A stretch of DNA of 64,000 nucleotides. It comes from Nitzschia sp. pyKryTriq1. Taxonomy: Eukaryota > Bacillariophyta > Bacillariophyceae > Bacillariales > Bacillariaceae. The position numbers and the translations under genes were made by a program. Under the pieces are notes generated by a model. That model was not told the DNA's origin. It saw only the letters and a list, made by a program, of their open reading frames with translations, and did not search any database. Shown in pieces: positions 1 through 11,800 of the stretch. The DNA is taken from assembly GCA_956465555.1 (NCBI GenBank), contig OY101120.1:496001-560000 (forward strand). The letters run 5' to 3'. Positions within the stretch are counted from its first letter, which is position 1, and every line of letters starts with the position of its first letter.

Positions 1-2
1 TA

Positions 3-1160
3 GAAGAAGCCCGAATTCTAGCCCTCGATGGCACTCTGTCACCGAAGAATCAGTCCTTGATTCTCGAGGTTGTCTTCTGGGCAGTCGCCTATACGCTTTT
101 CGGCCAAATCTTTTCTCGACTAGTGCGACGCGTGTACCGTGCGTCCAAGATATGGAAACATGCACGAGAACGTATCGGTGTTTTCTGTGGAAATGGCCGA
201 GACGATGCTGTTTTGCTATCTTGCTGGGGCGCCCACCACGGATTCGCGGCGTACCTCATGTACCGGGGAATGATAGACGATAAACCAATGACTTGGAGGC
301 ACGGATACCTCGTGGAGACTGGTTTCGAAGTGGCGGATTTTGTCGCCATGATATTCCAATTTTATCCTTACGCCAAGCATGACGGCATGAAGGACGAGAT
401 CAAAGCGGCGCTAATCATGCACCATATTCCGGGCATTGTCTTGAGTGGCTTTGTCATGGAGACGGGTCTTTATGAAAATGAACACATGCAAAAGATTGTC
501 TTGTCTCTGCTGGCAGGGGCGTTTGTCTCCTGTTCCTGCGCTGTCTTTCTTTATCAACTCGACTTCAGAAAGCAAATGACAAAGGCGGCAGTTGGATTCA
601 ACGTCAACGTTGCCTTTTTCATGTACTGTCGCTGGTATGTGTATCCGATCGAGTCCTTGGCTCTCATTCAGGATGTCCGGGCTGATCCCGAGCTGAGTGG
701 TAGCATCGTGATCAAGTTGTTGTATGGAGCGGGGGTTCTGATGAGCCTTTTCAATCTGGGCGTTGTGATTGATCTTGTGCCCAAAACAATTCGCTACGTC
801 AAGCGTGCTTTTGATGGGGTGACTGAGATTGATACGGAACCGGTTCCATCGTCACGAGACTCGATGCTGGGCGTTGTTCCTCCTCGTCGCAGTCGCCGTG
901 CGAGTAGTTTCATGATGGCAATTGACGCTGTCAATCCTACTGCTCCCACGGCAACTCGTTCCTCGTTGATCACGGTGATGGGTCTGAATGCGATGGACGA
1001 TTTGGTTCAAACTGAAAAGAGAGCGTCTTCATCTACATATGCTTCTTCGACTGTCATTCCAGAGGAAGAGGACGACGGGGATCTCTCCAAAGAAGAGTTG
1101 GATCATTTGCAAAAAATGGCCGGCAGCATGTTGTCTGGGGCCAAGAAAAAGGCTCAGTAA
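3..1160 (+). CDS. Multi-pass membrane protein, possibly TLC-domain type (5' partial)
   Basis: The reading frame is open from the first bases of the window, so the start codon lies upstream and only the C-terminal part is present. It ends with TAA at 1158-1160. Several hydrophobic segments are visible: one near the start of the visible part (EVVFWAVAYTLFGQ), one before a His-His pair (MHHIPGIVLSG), then LLAGAFVSCSCAVFLYQL, VNVAFFMYCRW and a segment around LLYGAGVLMSLFNLGVV. A membrane-embedded HH pair followed by further helices resembles TRAM-LAG1-CLN8 (TLC) proteins, but I cannot see enough of the domain to be sure. The last 110 residues are hydrophilic, Ser/Arg-rich then acidic (EEEDDGDLSKEELDHL), and look like a cytosolic tail. 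The protein is real; the family assignment is tentative. Confidence 0.6.
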   Translation, partial: EEARILALDGTLSPKNQSLILEVVFWAVAYTLFGQIFSRLVRRVYRASKIWKHARERIGVFCGNGRDDAVLLSCWGAHHGFAAYLMYRGMIDDKPMTWRHGYLVETGFEVADFVAMIFQFYPYAKHDGMKDEIKAALIMHHIPGIVLSGFVMETGLYENEHMQKIVLSLLAGAFVSCSCAVFLYQLDFRKQMTKAAVGFNVNVAFFMYCRWYVYPIESLALIQDVRADPELSGSIVIKLLYGAGVLMSLFNLGVVIDLVPKTIRYVKRAFDGVTEIDTEPVPSSRDSMLGVVPPRRSRRASSFMMAIDAVNPTAPTATRSSLITVMGLNAMDDLVQTEKRASSSTYASSTVIPEEEDDGDLSKEELDHLQKMAGSMLSGAKKKAQ

Positions 1161-1735
1161 AGAAGAGGACGACGAGTAGGTGGTCGTTCTTCTTGGCTGG
1201 GTGCGTAGCAGCAGCACTAAGGACTCATCCATCCCATTCATTATCATACTTCGATTGGTGGTTTCTACTACGTTTGTACAGTGGAGTGCGATAATGCCGC
1301 CACGGTCGAACTACAGTCACTGTACCAGGTATGATACTGTATGTAATCGGACTTTGATCGATCGATCGTCAAAATTTCCCCCCCTCTTTTTTTAAAAATA
1401 AGGAAAGGATCCCCCAATTCGAATATAAGTCGAGTCAGTCGTACCATCGTGATGTTTTCGTTGTGGTCCGACGTCTGGAAAAAAATGCGCGGAAGTGCAA
1501 AATTTTATTGTGTTGTACTGCAGGTTCTTGTACGGTACCGGTAGATAGTACAGTAGTAGAGAGTACCAGTTCGTATCTGTACGAACCTGGTAACACGAAC
1601 CTGTAGCTGATGTATGATGTAGATAATTCAAAGACGACGGGAGTGATGAGAAACTTCTTGTTGTTGGGACGCTCCGATCTCATCACGGAAACCACAAAAC
1701 CAGAAACGTCCCAGACGTGAGGCTTCTTGATTATA
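1161..1735. other. Intergenic, no gene seen
   Basis: No supported coding sequence. The stretch holds a GATCGATCGATC palindrome near 1355, a homopolymer-rich C/T/A run near 1378-1400 and several GTAC-rich words near 1533-1600. It should contain the 3' region of the upstream gene and the promoter of the SLC13 gene starting at 1736. The sequence upstream of that start is unlike the sequence upstream of its twin at 20469. Confidence 0.6.
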
Positions 1736-4700
1736 ATGCCCGATTCTTCAGAGACCTGGGATCTCTCCCAAACTACTACCACAGTGGACACCTGCCCTTG
1801 TCGTCGTCCATTTCGGCTGCTGGAAGATGGAGGTGGCGGGGGCGACGAGGAGGTTGCCTTGTGGGAGGTGATTTACACCTGTGTTGTGCTGTTTTTTATG
1901 TTTGCAGCGCTGCTCTCGGACCGTTTTGGGGCAGACTCCGTCATGATAGTGGCGGTGACGGCCTATATGGCGGCCGGTATTATCACCATCAGCGAAGGGC
2001 TGTCGGGTTTCAGCAATGAAGGACTCATAACTATCCTGACGCTGTTTGTGGTGGCTGAGGGAATTTCTAAAACTGGCGCCTTGGATTGGTACATGGGTAA
2101 GCTACTAGGCCGGCCCAAGACAACTGCGAGCGCTCAGTTGAGACTCATGGTACCAATCTCAGTAGTCAGTGCGTTTCTAAATAACACGCCTGTGGTCGCT
2201 GTCATGATCCCGATCGTTCAAAAATGGGCCAAGAACATCAATATCTCGGCTCAGCAACTCTTGATTCCACTATCATTTGCCAGTATTCTGGGTGGCACGT
2301 GTACTTTGATCGGAACCTCCACGAATCTTGTCGTCGTGGGCTTACTCGATGAACGTTATCCCAACGACCCGGAAATGAACATTGGCTTGTTTGATTTGGG
2401 TGTATATGGCGTCCCTATTGCTATTGCGGGTATCTGTTATTTGCTTTTGGCGTCCCCGTTCTTGTTACCGGGCGGAAGTCGCCAAAATAACTCCACCCGG
2501 GGAACCATGCCTTTTGACAGCCAAGAGGATATTCTTTTGGGAGCTAGGCTGGCCCCGTGGTCCCCAGCTGCAGGAAGATCCGTCAAGCGTTCCGGATTGC
2601 GTGATACAGGTGGAATCTTCTTGGTCAGTGTCCATCGCGCGGCTACCGGGAACGTCCATCGTGCCGTTGGGCAAGATTTCGTCCTCAATGTCGGAGATAT
2701 TCTCTACTTTACGGGCTTGGTTGAAGGATTCGGGGAGTTTTGTGAAGAGCATGGTATGGAAGTGCTAACGAATGAAATTTCGGATAATCCAGCATCTACC
2801 CCCACCGAGGCACCACCAGAGAACCAGCAGGACGTGCCATCGTTATTACGCACGAATGATTCTGAGATGTTCAGCGAGAAGAAGAGACAGCTCCTTCCGG
2901 TTTTCGAGGGCGAGGATGGCGATGCCGATGCGACAGTTCCTATGGAAGTTGGTGTCACCAAAGAGTCACTGATGAATGCGGATGAAGCCGAGCGATCGCG
3001 AGCGATTACAAGAATGATCGGTGAGTCGGTTCGATTTCATGGAGGCATTACAGTCGATGGGTTTCATTCTAGCATTGCTCTGACACCCTTTCATTCAAAA
3101 ACTGTTAATAAACCAGATACAATTCGAGGCGTGGGCCGGGACGAGCCAACGGCCGATGAAAATCGAGCCTTTTCGACACCACGAAAGGGTGCACAGGCGA
3201 CTCGGGCCCACAAAGTGGTTGTCACCTCCGAACACGATTTCGTTATCGTGGGAGTAGACACCCGCGATCGACCTGGGCTGCTGCTCGATATTTCAAAGGG
3301 ACTCGCAAGGTTGAATCTGAACATTCGCCACACCGAGGCGTCGGTTGTGGGTTCCAGCTCCATTTCTATTTGGCGTTGTGAGGTGGTTGATACTGATTTG
3401 CCGGATCTGGAGGAAATCTGGTCCGTTTTGAACGTGAGTGAATGCAAGGGTTTGAGCTCTGTCTTCTCCTACATACATGTTGCTTCGACCCGCTTTCTCA
3501 TATCGTATTGAAAATCTTAGGCATTGCTGGAAGCCGACTCTGGGAGTCAAGCAGTGAAAGAGAGAGGACTGCGTGTCATGCGTGCCGTCGTGAACAAGAC
3601 GTCGTCCTTAATTGGCAAACCTGCCTCGACAGTGGATTTCCGGAAAGCCTATAGAGCTGCAATTGTCGCTATTCAAAAGGGCGGGAAGAATGTAGCCATC
3701 TCAAGTGTGGTCTTTGGTCCAGGAGATGTTCTCGTGTTGCAGGTTGCCGAAGATTCTCCTTTGCTCAAAGTACCTCCCGCTGATTTTTACAAGCGCGCTT
3801 TTGAAGTCAAGGATGCTGCGACGTTGTCAAGGACGAGCTCAGTGGCATCATTTGTGAATAAGTTTGCAATGTCGGTCGGTAGATTGAGCACAGACAATTT
3901 GGAGGCGTTGCACCAGCAAAAGGAGAGCGAAGTAGTATATGACGAAGAAGTCGCAAAGACGAACCGCGAGAAAAAACAGGAGATCAATAACAATGACTCT
4001 GGTGACGAAGGCTTCTATTTTGGCGCTGATGGTGACAATGTACCTGTAAAAGATGAAACGATGCTAGCTGACATGGTTTCTTCCATGGAGGAGGTCAACA
4101 ACGAAGAAGAGGCCTGGAGGGACCTTCAGGTTGTTTTCTTGAATGAAGAAAGGGCGATCGCTGAAGGGGGCGGAACTCGAGAGTTCTTGACAGCAATGGA
4201 GGTGGCACCCAAATCCAAGCTAGCCAAGAGGACAGTGGCCGAGGTTGGACTCGACAAGCTCCCAGGAGTTTTCCTGGTGAGCATTGATCGGCCAACAACC
4301 ACGCGGCAGACAAATGATGAAAAGAAACCAAAGGTTACCGTCGTTGCAAGTCCAAGCAAGAATCGCGTCTCATCTGATTCTTTGAGTGAAGTCGCCTCAT
4401 TGCGAACTGCGGAGCGGATCTTTTCCACCATATCGCCCGATACCCCTCTGGAGGAAGGTGATGTATTGTGGTTTGCAGGATCGGCTTCTGCAGTAGGCGA
4501 CTTGAGAAAAATTCCTGGATTGATATCTTATGAGAGTGAAGAGGTTGCAAAGATCAACGAGAAGGTGCATGATCGACGTCTGGTGGAGGCCGTGATTGCC
4601 CGAAGAGGTCCTTTGGTCGGAAAGACCGTGAAAGAGATTCGTTTCCGGACAAGGTTTGGTGCGGCTGTTATCGCTGTGCATCGTGACGGCAAGCGTATCC

Positions 4701-5964
4701 ATGAGCATCCGGGTAAAATCAAGCTCCAGGCTGGTGATGTTCTTCTACTGGAGGCTGGACCGTCGTTTATCAAGAAAAGTGTCGACAATGACAGGTCATT
4801 TGCCTTGCTTGCAGAAGTGGAAGATTCGGCGCCCCCCCGCCTGAAGTTGTTGATTCCTGCGCTTGTGCTTACGGTTGCCATGCTGGCGGTCTATACGGCA
4901 GGCGTCGCCTCGCTCCTTGTTTGCGCTTTAGTAGCTGCGATTCTCATGGTATGCATCGGCATTCTCTCGGAACAAGAGGCGAGGGATGCTGTGAAATGGG
5001 ACGTATATATGACGATTGCTACCGCTTTTGCAATAGGAATTGCACTGGTAAACTCTGGAGTTGCGGGAGGCGTGGCCGGCTTTATGGTAGACGTTGGCGA
5101 AGCGGTTGGTATGGGAGGTGAGTACGAATAGGACTATCAAGAGCACAATAGCGGTCCAGCCGTACATTTACCGCGGCATTGCTTTGTTCCAGAGCGTTTG
5201 TACTGACAGGCTTTGATATTCAATTTTGCAGATGCTGGACTGCTCGGAGCGGTTTATCTTGCGACCTTCTTGATTAGTAATATCGTGACAAACAACGCCG
5301 CCGCCGCCCTGATCTTCCCCATTGCAATGGACGCTGCAGAACAGACTGGTGTAGATCGACTCATCATGAGTTATTGCGTCATGCTGGGTGCCTCGGCCAG
5401 CTTTATGTCTCCCTTTGGCTACACGTACGTTGGCAACGATTGATTGCTTGCGAACGCTTTGTTCTATTCCAAATTCTCACTCGTTTCATTCCTGCTTGTA
5501 CTTGTTTCTACCAATACAGAACGAATCTTCTCATCTACGGTCCTGGTGGCTACAAGGTACGAACAACGAGGCACGATGAGACCGAGACATACAGCACGGT
5601 ACTCTAGTGTTGGTGTGCATTCCAAAACCTTCTAACTGACCCATTTCTCGTTTCCTTCATTGCTTGTTTTGTATACTACTCTCCACTTCTTTTGTGCTAC
5701 TAGACCAAAGACTTTCTAAGTATTGGAACTCCCATGCAACTTATTCTTTGGGTCTTGTCCGTTTTGTTCTTGTCCATGCCTTCCAACAGTTGGTGGGTCA
5801 GTTGGTTGGGTACCTCTGTGGCTCTGGTGGTGGTGGTCTTGACGCGAATATTGGATCCCTCGCAATGGTTTCATACCAAATCGCAGCGAAGAAACTCCAA
5901 AGGTGGAAGCGTACCAATAGCCACACCATCTCCGACTGACGACTCGGCTCTGCCGGTTGCTTGA
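1736..5964 (+). CDS. SLC13-type anion transporter with RCK_C repeats and an ACT domain (copy A)
   Basis: Six exons with GT-AG introns: 1736-3020, 3117-3433, 3521-5117, 5232-5424, 5520-5556, 5704-5964, giving 1229 residues. The N-terminal half (about 36-250) is the first SLC13/DASS membrane unit with the substrate motif [13 protein letters not shown]. The second unit (about 975-1195) has [15 protein letters not shown] and [16 protein letters not shown], the latter assembled exactly across two introns, which fixes the splice sites. Between them lie RCK_C/TrkA_C-like repeats near 266-345, 559-612, 761-864 and 886-951 and an ACT domain near 461-545 ([20 protein letters not shown]). Algal SLC13 proteins with TrkA_C domains are known (Chlamydomonas SAC1/SLT type, sulfate); the ACT domain is unusual. 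Substrate, probably sulfate or a dicarboxylate, is inferred. The ATG at 1736 is preferred over the upstream TTG because it fits its twin. Confidence 0.9.
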
Positions 5965-5976
5965 AACTTGGATCGG
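1744..5976 (+). repeat. Arm A of a large inverted duplication
   Basis: The sequence matches the reverse complement of 16275-20458 over nearly its whole length, introns included. Similarity starts a few codons after the start codon (TTCTTCAGAG) and ends just past the stop codon at GAAACTTGGATCGG. The most diverged parts are the linkers around 2790-2950 and 3880-4050 and the last 100 bases of the final exon. Confidence 0.9.
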
Positions 5977-6869
5977 TAGCATCTCTACTTCATTTTCTAC
6001 TCAATACTAGCTCTACTAGTATATCGTAAAGCAGCGAAAAAGTGCACTGTCTAATTTAGTTGCTACCTTGACGGTTGAGAGCAATTAATCTCTCTCCCGC
6101 CGGAACGATACCATCCACGCCAGACAGTCCAATTGATTGACTCAATTGACTCTTTTCACCCTTATGGGATCATCAGCGCTAATCTGCACATCTCAAGAGA
6201 CGATGGAACCTAGAGTCCCATGTAGAGATACCAGTAAGCTGTTTGCTACGAAAGCAGCGAACATTCCAACAGAAGTACAGTCAGTCGACACCACCACTAA
6301 GAACTTTTCATTTCGCTTCGCTACTTTTGTTTTGTCACTACACCTACGAGTAGTCTGCAATAGTGTTGCGTTCGTGGATGATTCTTCCGTCTTCTCTCGC
6401 TCAAGTCGTGGCTAGCACGAGTACTATGTACGAGTAGCTAAATAGCTAAATAGTACTCGATGTAGATTGAAGATGATAATGATTCTTCTTCATTCATTTT
6501 TTTATTGATTCTCAAGTCCCGCGAATGAAAAAATTGGAACGATGACGTCTGTCTGTGTGTCATCCGCCTTTTTCGCGAGGAGATGCATGCCGGCGTGGAT
6601 CAATTTTTGAACATTATGAGAAAACGCGAAGGCCGAGTCATAAGAAAAATATACAGACCTGTATAACATATTCCGAATTTCGTTGGCCGAAGTTTCCCAC
6701 CAACGCAGAGAAACCAGAGAAAGAAGCAAAGCACGATGAAACGAAACGAAAGGGACGCCTTCGTTTTTTGCAGCCAGCACCCAGCAACAAATGTGGTGAT
6801 ATCTGGCATAAAGAATCATCATCTCACTGTAGTTTCTTTCCTGCAAAAACCATCACTCTCGTATCCATC
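5965..6869. other. Intergenic between SLC13 copy A and purple acid phosphatase
   Basis: No supported gene. It contains one copy of a dispersed repeat (6013-6095), a CTAG-rich patch at 6415-6460 and the promoter side of the phosphatase gene. The frame of the phosphatase stays open upstream of its chosen ATG, but that extension looks non-coding in composition and lacks a recognisable leader. Confidence 0.55.
6013..6095 (+). repeat. Dispersed repeat, copy 1
   Basis: Shares about 80 bases with 60193-60285 in the same orientation, including ATCGTAAAGCAGCGAAAA and AGTGCACTGTCTAATTTAG and a following CTACCTTGACG word. Both copies sit in intergenic DNA next to a CTAG-rich patch. No coding capacity or known family recognised. 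Confidence 0.75.
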
Positions 6870-8725
6870 ATGCCCTGCCACACAGCCTCCTCCTCCTCCC
6901 GGCATCGATCAAGGAGCCATAATAGATGTTCCTTCCACTACTGGATCGTAGTGCTCTCCCTGCAGGTGGTTTTTCTAACGAGTAGACAAACAGCGTGTGC
7001 TGGCGTCACTGTAGCTCCCCGCCATTGCCACGGCGGAGTGAAACACTTGCACTTGAGCGTGGGTCGGGACCCGTCCACGCAAATGACGATAAGCTTTGCT
7101 AGTCAATGGAGCAATCGTGGTGTGGAAGCTCCCATTGCTGGTGTTCATATTGGTACTTCGCCCGATAATGTCACGGAACGCTTTGTGGGAGAACACGAAC
7201 ATCCTGACAAATACGAGAGCACCTTTGTGCGAAAGCAGGATGGGACTTACTACTCTCCCTTTCAACACCATATTACGATTGATGGCTTGGAGCCAGGAAC
7301 GACCTACTATTATATTGTGGTACTGGGAGAACGTACCAAGGGGATTGGTGCCTTGCGAAACAAGGATCTCCGCGATCACCCCTCGCAACATGTCATGCAT
7401 GAGAACACGGTGGCAGAGAATGAGATTATTCACTCGGAAGAAGAAATGAACGAGGAAAATGAAGATGGCTCTCGTCGTCTCCAGCGCCACTCGCTCCTGC
7501 GTAGACTGGCCCCTCCTCCGTACGATGGACACGAACACCCGTGTCCCGAAGGATACCAAGTCCGATCCTTCACCACGGCGCCACGTCCTGGTTCGGTAGA
7601 GGCGAAATCTGCTACCTTTGCCATTATTGGTGATCTTGGCCAGTTTGAACACTCCCGGGAGACCTTGGAACACATGAAGAAGAATGCCGAGGGTATTGAC
7701 GCCGTGCTTCTAGTTGGTGATATCGCGTACACTGATTTTGATCATAGACGGTGGGACACCTTTTTCGATTTCTTGGACGATTGTTCCATCTTCGATCAAG
7801 TGCCTCTTCAAGTGGCGATTGGAAATCACGGTAAGTGTGCATTGGGGATTCCATTGAATGACAACCTTGTGAAAACCTCTACAGTGGGGCCTGTGATTGC
7901 TGAGACTGGCACTAACTCCATGTTTTTTCTTCTACTGTACTGTTTTACTTCTTTCCTGTAGACATTGACAAGCAAGAGAACGGAAACGAAATCTTTCAAG
8001 CCTACGAAACCCGCTTTCGTATGCCGCAGGTCTATCCTCGAGAGCTGGGGGTTTACGATGGACCGAAAGGGTTTTTGAATATGGATGCGCCCCCATATCC
8101 GTTGCCCTATGAATGGGGCAATGCCTATTATGTCTTCGACTATGGACCTGCCAAGCACATTGTTGTAAGTGCCTACTCCAGCATGGAGCCAGGATCGAAA
8201 CAATACATTTGGCTCCTGTCGGAATTGCAAAATGTGGACCGTGACAAAACACCATGGGTGCTAGTCACTATTCACGTTCCCATTTACAATACATTTGCGC
8301 TTCATCCCCACGATCTGCAGATTGTCGCCGCCAAGGAACATCTCGAGCCTCTCTTTGTCGAGTACCATGTCAATGTCATCTTTTCGGGACATATCCATGC
8401 ATATCAACGAACTGCGAATGTCGCATTGGACAACCTAGTGGAAACGGGGCCACTTCATATTACTATTGGAGCGGGTGGCCGACAGTGCGATGCCCCCTTC
8501 AAGTCGGAAGACCCAGAACCATGGATCGTCAAGCGGGATGCGAGCTACTATGGATATGGAAAATTTGAAATCTTCAATGCCACTCATGCCGAATGGCGAT
8601 GGATCCCATTATCACCCTCTGAAAAACATGATTACAATCAAGTCCAAGGTGAAGACATTCACCTTCCACAATTGGATCATGACACGCACGTGGTGGAGAA
8701 CCAGTTTTACTTGGCGCAAGAGTAA
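6870..8725 (+). CDS. Purple acid phosphatase (metallophosphoesterase)
   Basis: Two exons, 6870-7830 and 7962-8725, 574 residues. The intron interrupts the GNHD codon pair, and splicing restores it. The metal-binding motifs of purple acid phosphatases appear in order: GDLGQ (D255), GDIAY (D284, Y287), GNHD (N319, H320), VTIHVP (H425) and GHIHAY (H464, H466). The Asp-Tyr pair is the purple-type ligand set. Residues before about 240 form a Fn3-like N-domain (TISFASQW, GLEPGTTYYYIV). The ATG at 6870 opens a hydrophobic leader (WIVVLSLQVVFLTS), so the enzyme is probably secreted or vacuolar and releases phosphate from organic esters. A charged, low-complexity insert near 195-215 is not typical. 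It converges on separase with only 111 bp between stop codons. Confidence 0.93.
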
Positions 8726-8836
8726 ATCGTAAAAGCTGGCTGTTGTCGGGACGCTCTCGATATTTTGGTTTAGATTTTAATAATAGAAAAGAGACTACTA
8801 CTAGAGATTGTGCATTTGCTGTCGGTGAACGATATG

Positions 8837-11800
8837 TTATGAGCAAACTCGTAGATGGACTGGTATTCCGTAGCAGACTGGAGCGCACCCAACAATGAAT
8901 CGAAGTTTGCATGCACTTCTCGAAGTTGCCACACAGCTAGACAAGCTCCTGGTGCGATCTTCTCCTTGGAGAAACTTCTCGAGAAGCGTCGTGGAATATC
9001 GATCAATGTCATGATCTGTCACATCCCACAAATTACCGACCACGCACGGAGCCCCAGCGCAAAGGTAGGACAACGCAATCCCCTCTGGTTCGTAGTAGAG
9101 CGGAATCTGTTCCAACGCACGAGAGTGCTTACGGTTGACCGAGACCAGTCGGCCACTGCTGCAACCCATTAGAATCACAGTAGCGTTACAGGCCCGTGCA
9201 TTATGATCATCCCGCTGGCACATGAGGCTCTCAACCTGCTTGCGAGAAAAACATGTTTGAGCCCCACCGTGTCCGAAGTACATGAAGAGACTGTCTTGGC
9301 GTAATAGACCATCCTCGAAAAAAGAGGCTTGTGGAATTTGCCCCACGGCCGAGTCCCATTCCCAATCATTTTCAGTAGATATCCCATCCAAGACGGGCTT
9401 GAGGCGTTTCCTGGTAGAAATCAGATTACTTTCTGGGTCCAAGACGAAGGATGCCCTGGACGGGTCCACTAAATGCTTTTGACCTGGTCGGCTTACGTTT
9501 CTTTCGCGTAGGGATGCCAAGATAAATGACAACGAAGGCACCCGACACACGGAATGTCCTTCTAGCGAGGGCATACCCTCGAAGGGGAAACGGTGCAAGT
9601 TCTCGTCCAAAATAAGAAAGAGGCATCCATCGCTGGAGACATCCTCGACTTCTTTTCCAGCACTACTCTCGGATAGGATCAAATCGATAAGGTCCTGTTT
9701 TTTCATCTTCCTGAATTTCGAGTCCGGGAATCCATACTCGTCGCGAAGCCGTTCCTTTAACTTTGGAACTGTCAGCTTAAGTAGCGAATCTGATGTTTCT
9801 TCCTTGGACTTCGTCTCTTCCACAGCCGCCTCGAACTTGGAAGCCAGGTTCCCGATGGGAAGTGAGGTGGACTCTTCGGCACTCTGAAATATCGAGTCAT
9901 TCGAATCTAACTTGAGATGGAGTGAAGGGAAATACGAGCCTTCAACGCGCTCCAGGAGAGCCTGCAAGTCTTCGTCAAGCTTGTGTCTCTTGTCCCACCA
10001 TTCGCGCTTCGCTGCCTCCTTGCTGAAACGTTCCGAGACGACCGAAACATCCATTCCATAGAGCTGGCTCTGACTCTCTCGGATGATCTCGTCGAGTGGA
10101 ACCATAATGTCATCGTATGCATTGTCGCCCTTCTTTGGTTCAACACGACTCGTGTTCACGTACATACCTCCAACATCGGCGTCTTTTTCAATACTTGTCA
10201 CAAGCAGATCCCCAGATGGACAGAGAGTTGCGGCTACAAATTTCCAGTTCGCTGGAACTACCTCTGCCAGCTGATCCAACAGAAGAATGATCCCCCTTCC
10301 GGATGAAGATGTTCCATTGGCTTCAAAGACGCTGAACATATCAAGCAGCGCTTGAATATGATTGCTACTTCCATCATTCGCATCGGACAGGGACCGAACC
10401 ATGAGTTGTCTGTAGGATTGGCCGATAGACATGAGCACCAAGGAGCCCGAAGAAGCATTGTTAGTTGATCCAGTCTCAGGTCCTGTCACGAGCGCCAAAC
10501 TTCTTAGTATGATGCGGGAGAGAATATCACTTCCAATCGCGTGGATAGTGGCTGCCTTTGACAGGTGGTCTCTAGCTGCCTGTAAGCTCTCTTCGTCCTC
10601 TTGACAAGTGTCATCGCTATTCTGACTCCACAGACGGCCAAGTCCGCCAGATTGATGAAGAGCCGTAATCTCTATCTCCGCGGAGTAGTAATGCGCCCAC
10701 GCCCGATCGCTGGCCTCGGCCCCAGTGTTCTCTTCCACTTGTGCGCACAGAGCTCGAACTTTGGAGCGAGTATCAGGATCCATGTTTGAATTGAGATGAA
10801 GCAGGCAGCGGATTTCCCTGATCGCCATCTTGGCGGATAATGCAGTTGAAGAGTCGTCGGTAAGACTTCGGTATGCGTCGAACAGATTGTTCGAAGCAAT
10901 TGTGGTTGTGTACCAGTCCATGGCCTCTTTATAGAACCCCGAAAACGAACTCTGAAATGGCGACCTAATTGATTCTCCGTAGACCAGGTCACCAGCTGAA
11001 AAAGAAGAGAAATCGAAATGTGAGAGACGATGGGCTCGTTCCAAAACACATAAACCGAGATAACATAATGCGTACCTGACATTACGTCTAGGATGACTTG
11101 AAGCTGGCGAGCAACGTCGTCGGACTTGGACCAAGCTTCATGCGGCCATCTAGAGCCGGCTCCTTCGAGTCCATTCGCAACCAAATCAAGTGAAGATACT
11201 GAGCACCGAATTTCAGCGTTGAGTCGCTGAAACTGCTTCAATCCTAAATCAGAGTCAGATGCAAGCATTGCCTCCACGTTTGGACCAAGTTCCTTATCAA
11301 CATGCCCCACGTCGATACCGAGAAAGTCGGCAAGCGTAACGAGATATGCGATCGCTTTTCGATGATCACCGATTCTTGAATACAGCTTTGATCTCAAACC
11401 AAGCAATTCCGCGTAACGCCGGTTCGCTCGAGTGCCCAGAGTAGATCGAGCAACATTGACCCAAAAGGGCGAGTCCTCATCGTGCCCAGAACCTGATCTC
11501 GACGATGAAATGACTGACATACAGTGCCGACAGGACTCTTGCAGGTGCTTCAGAGATTCTGTAAATGAACCCGTAGCTGCTGCACATTCTGCCAGGGTCA
11601 GTTCCGCACTGCACAAGAGCCATAGTGAGATTATATCTCGCTTACTCGTTGATACCTCGGCAGCTTCGATTTCAAGTTTGATCGACTTAACCAGCTCGGC
11701 CGAAGGCAAAGCTTCGCAGTCGAAGCCTGTTAGGGATACCTGTGCACGCAAGGAAGCAAGGGACAATTCCGTCTGGGCAAACCATTCCATGGACCTGGGC

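Noticed and set aside
6975-7673. Long open frame antisense to the purple acid phosphatase
   Set aside because: It is an antisense shadow: no leader, no domain, and the sense strand carries all phosphatase motifs.
10672-11075. Continuous reading of separase exon 1 through its intron to a stop at 10672
   Set aside because: The read-through part has no separase similarity, while GTACG and TTTTTCAG borders give a clean join to the catalytic exon.
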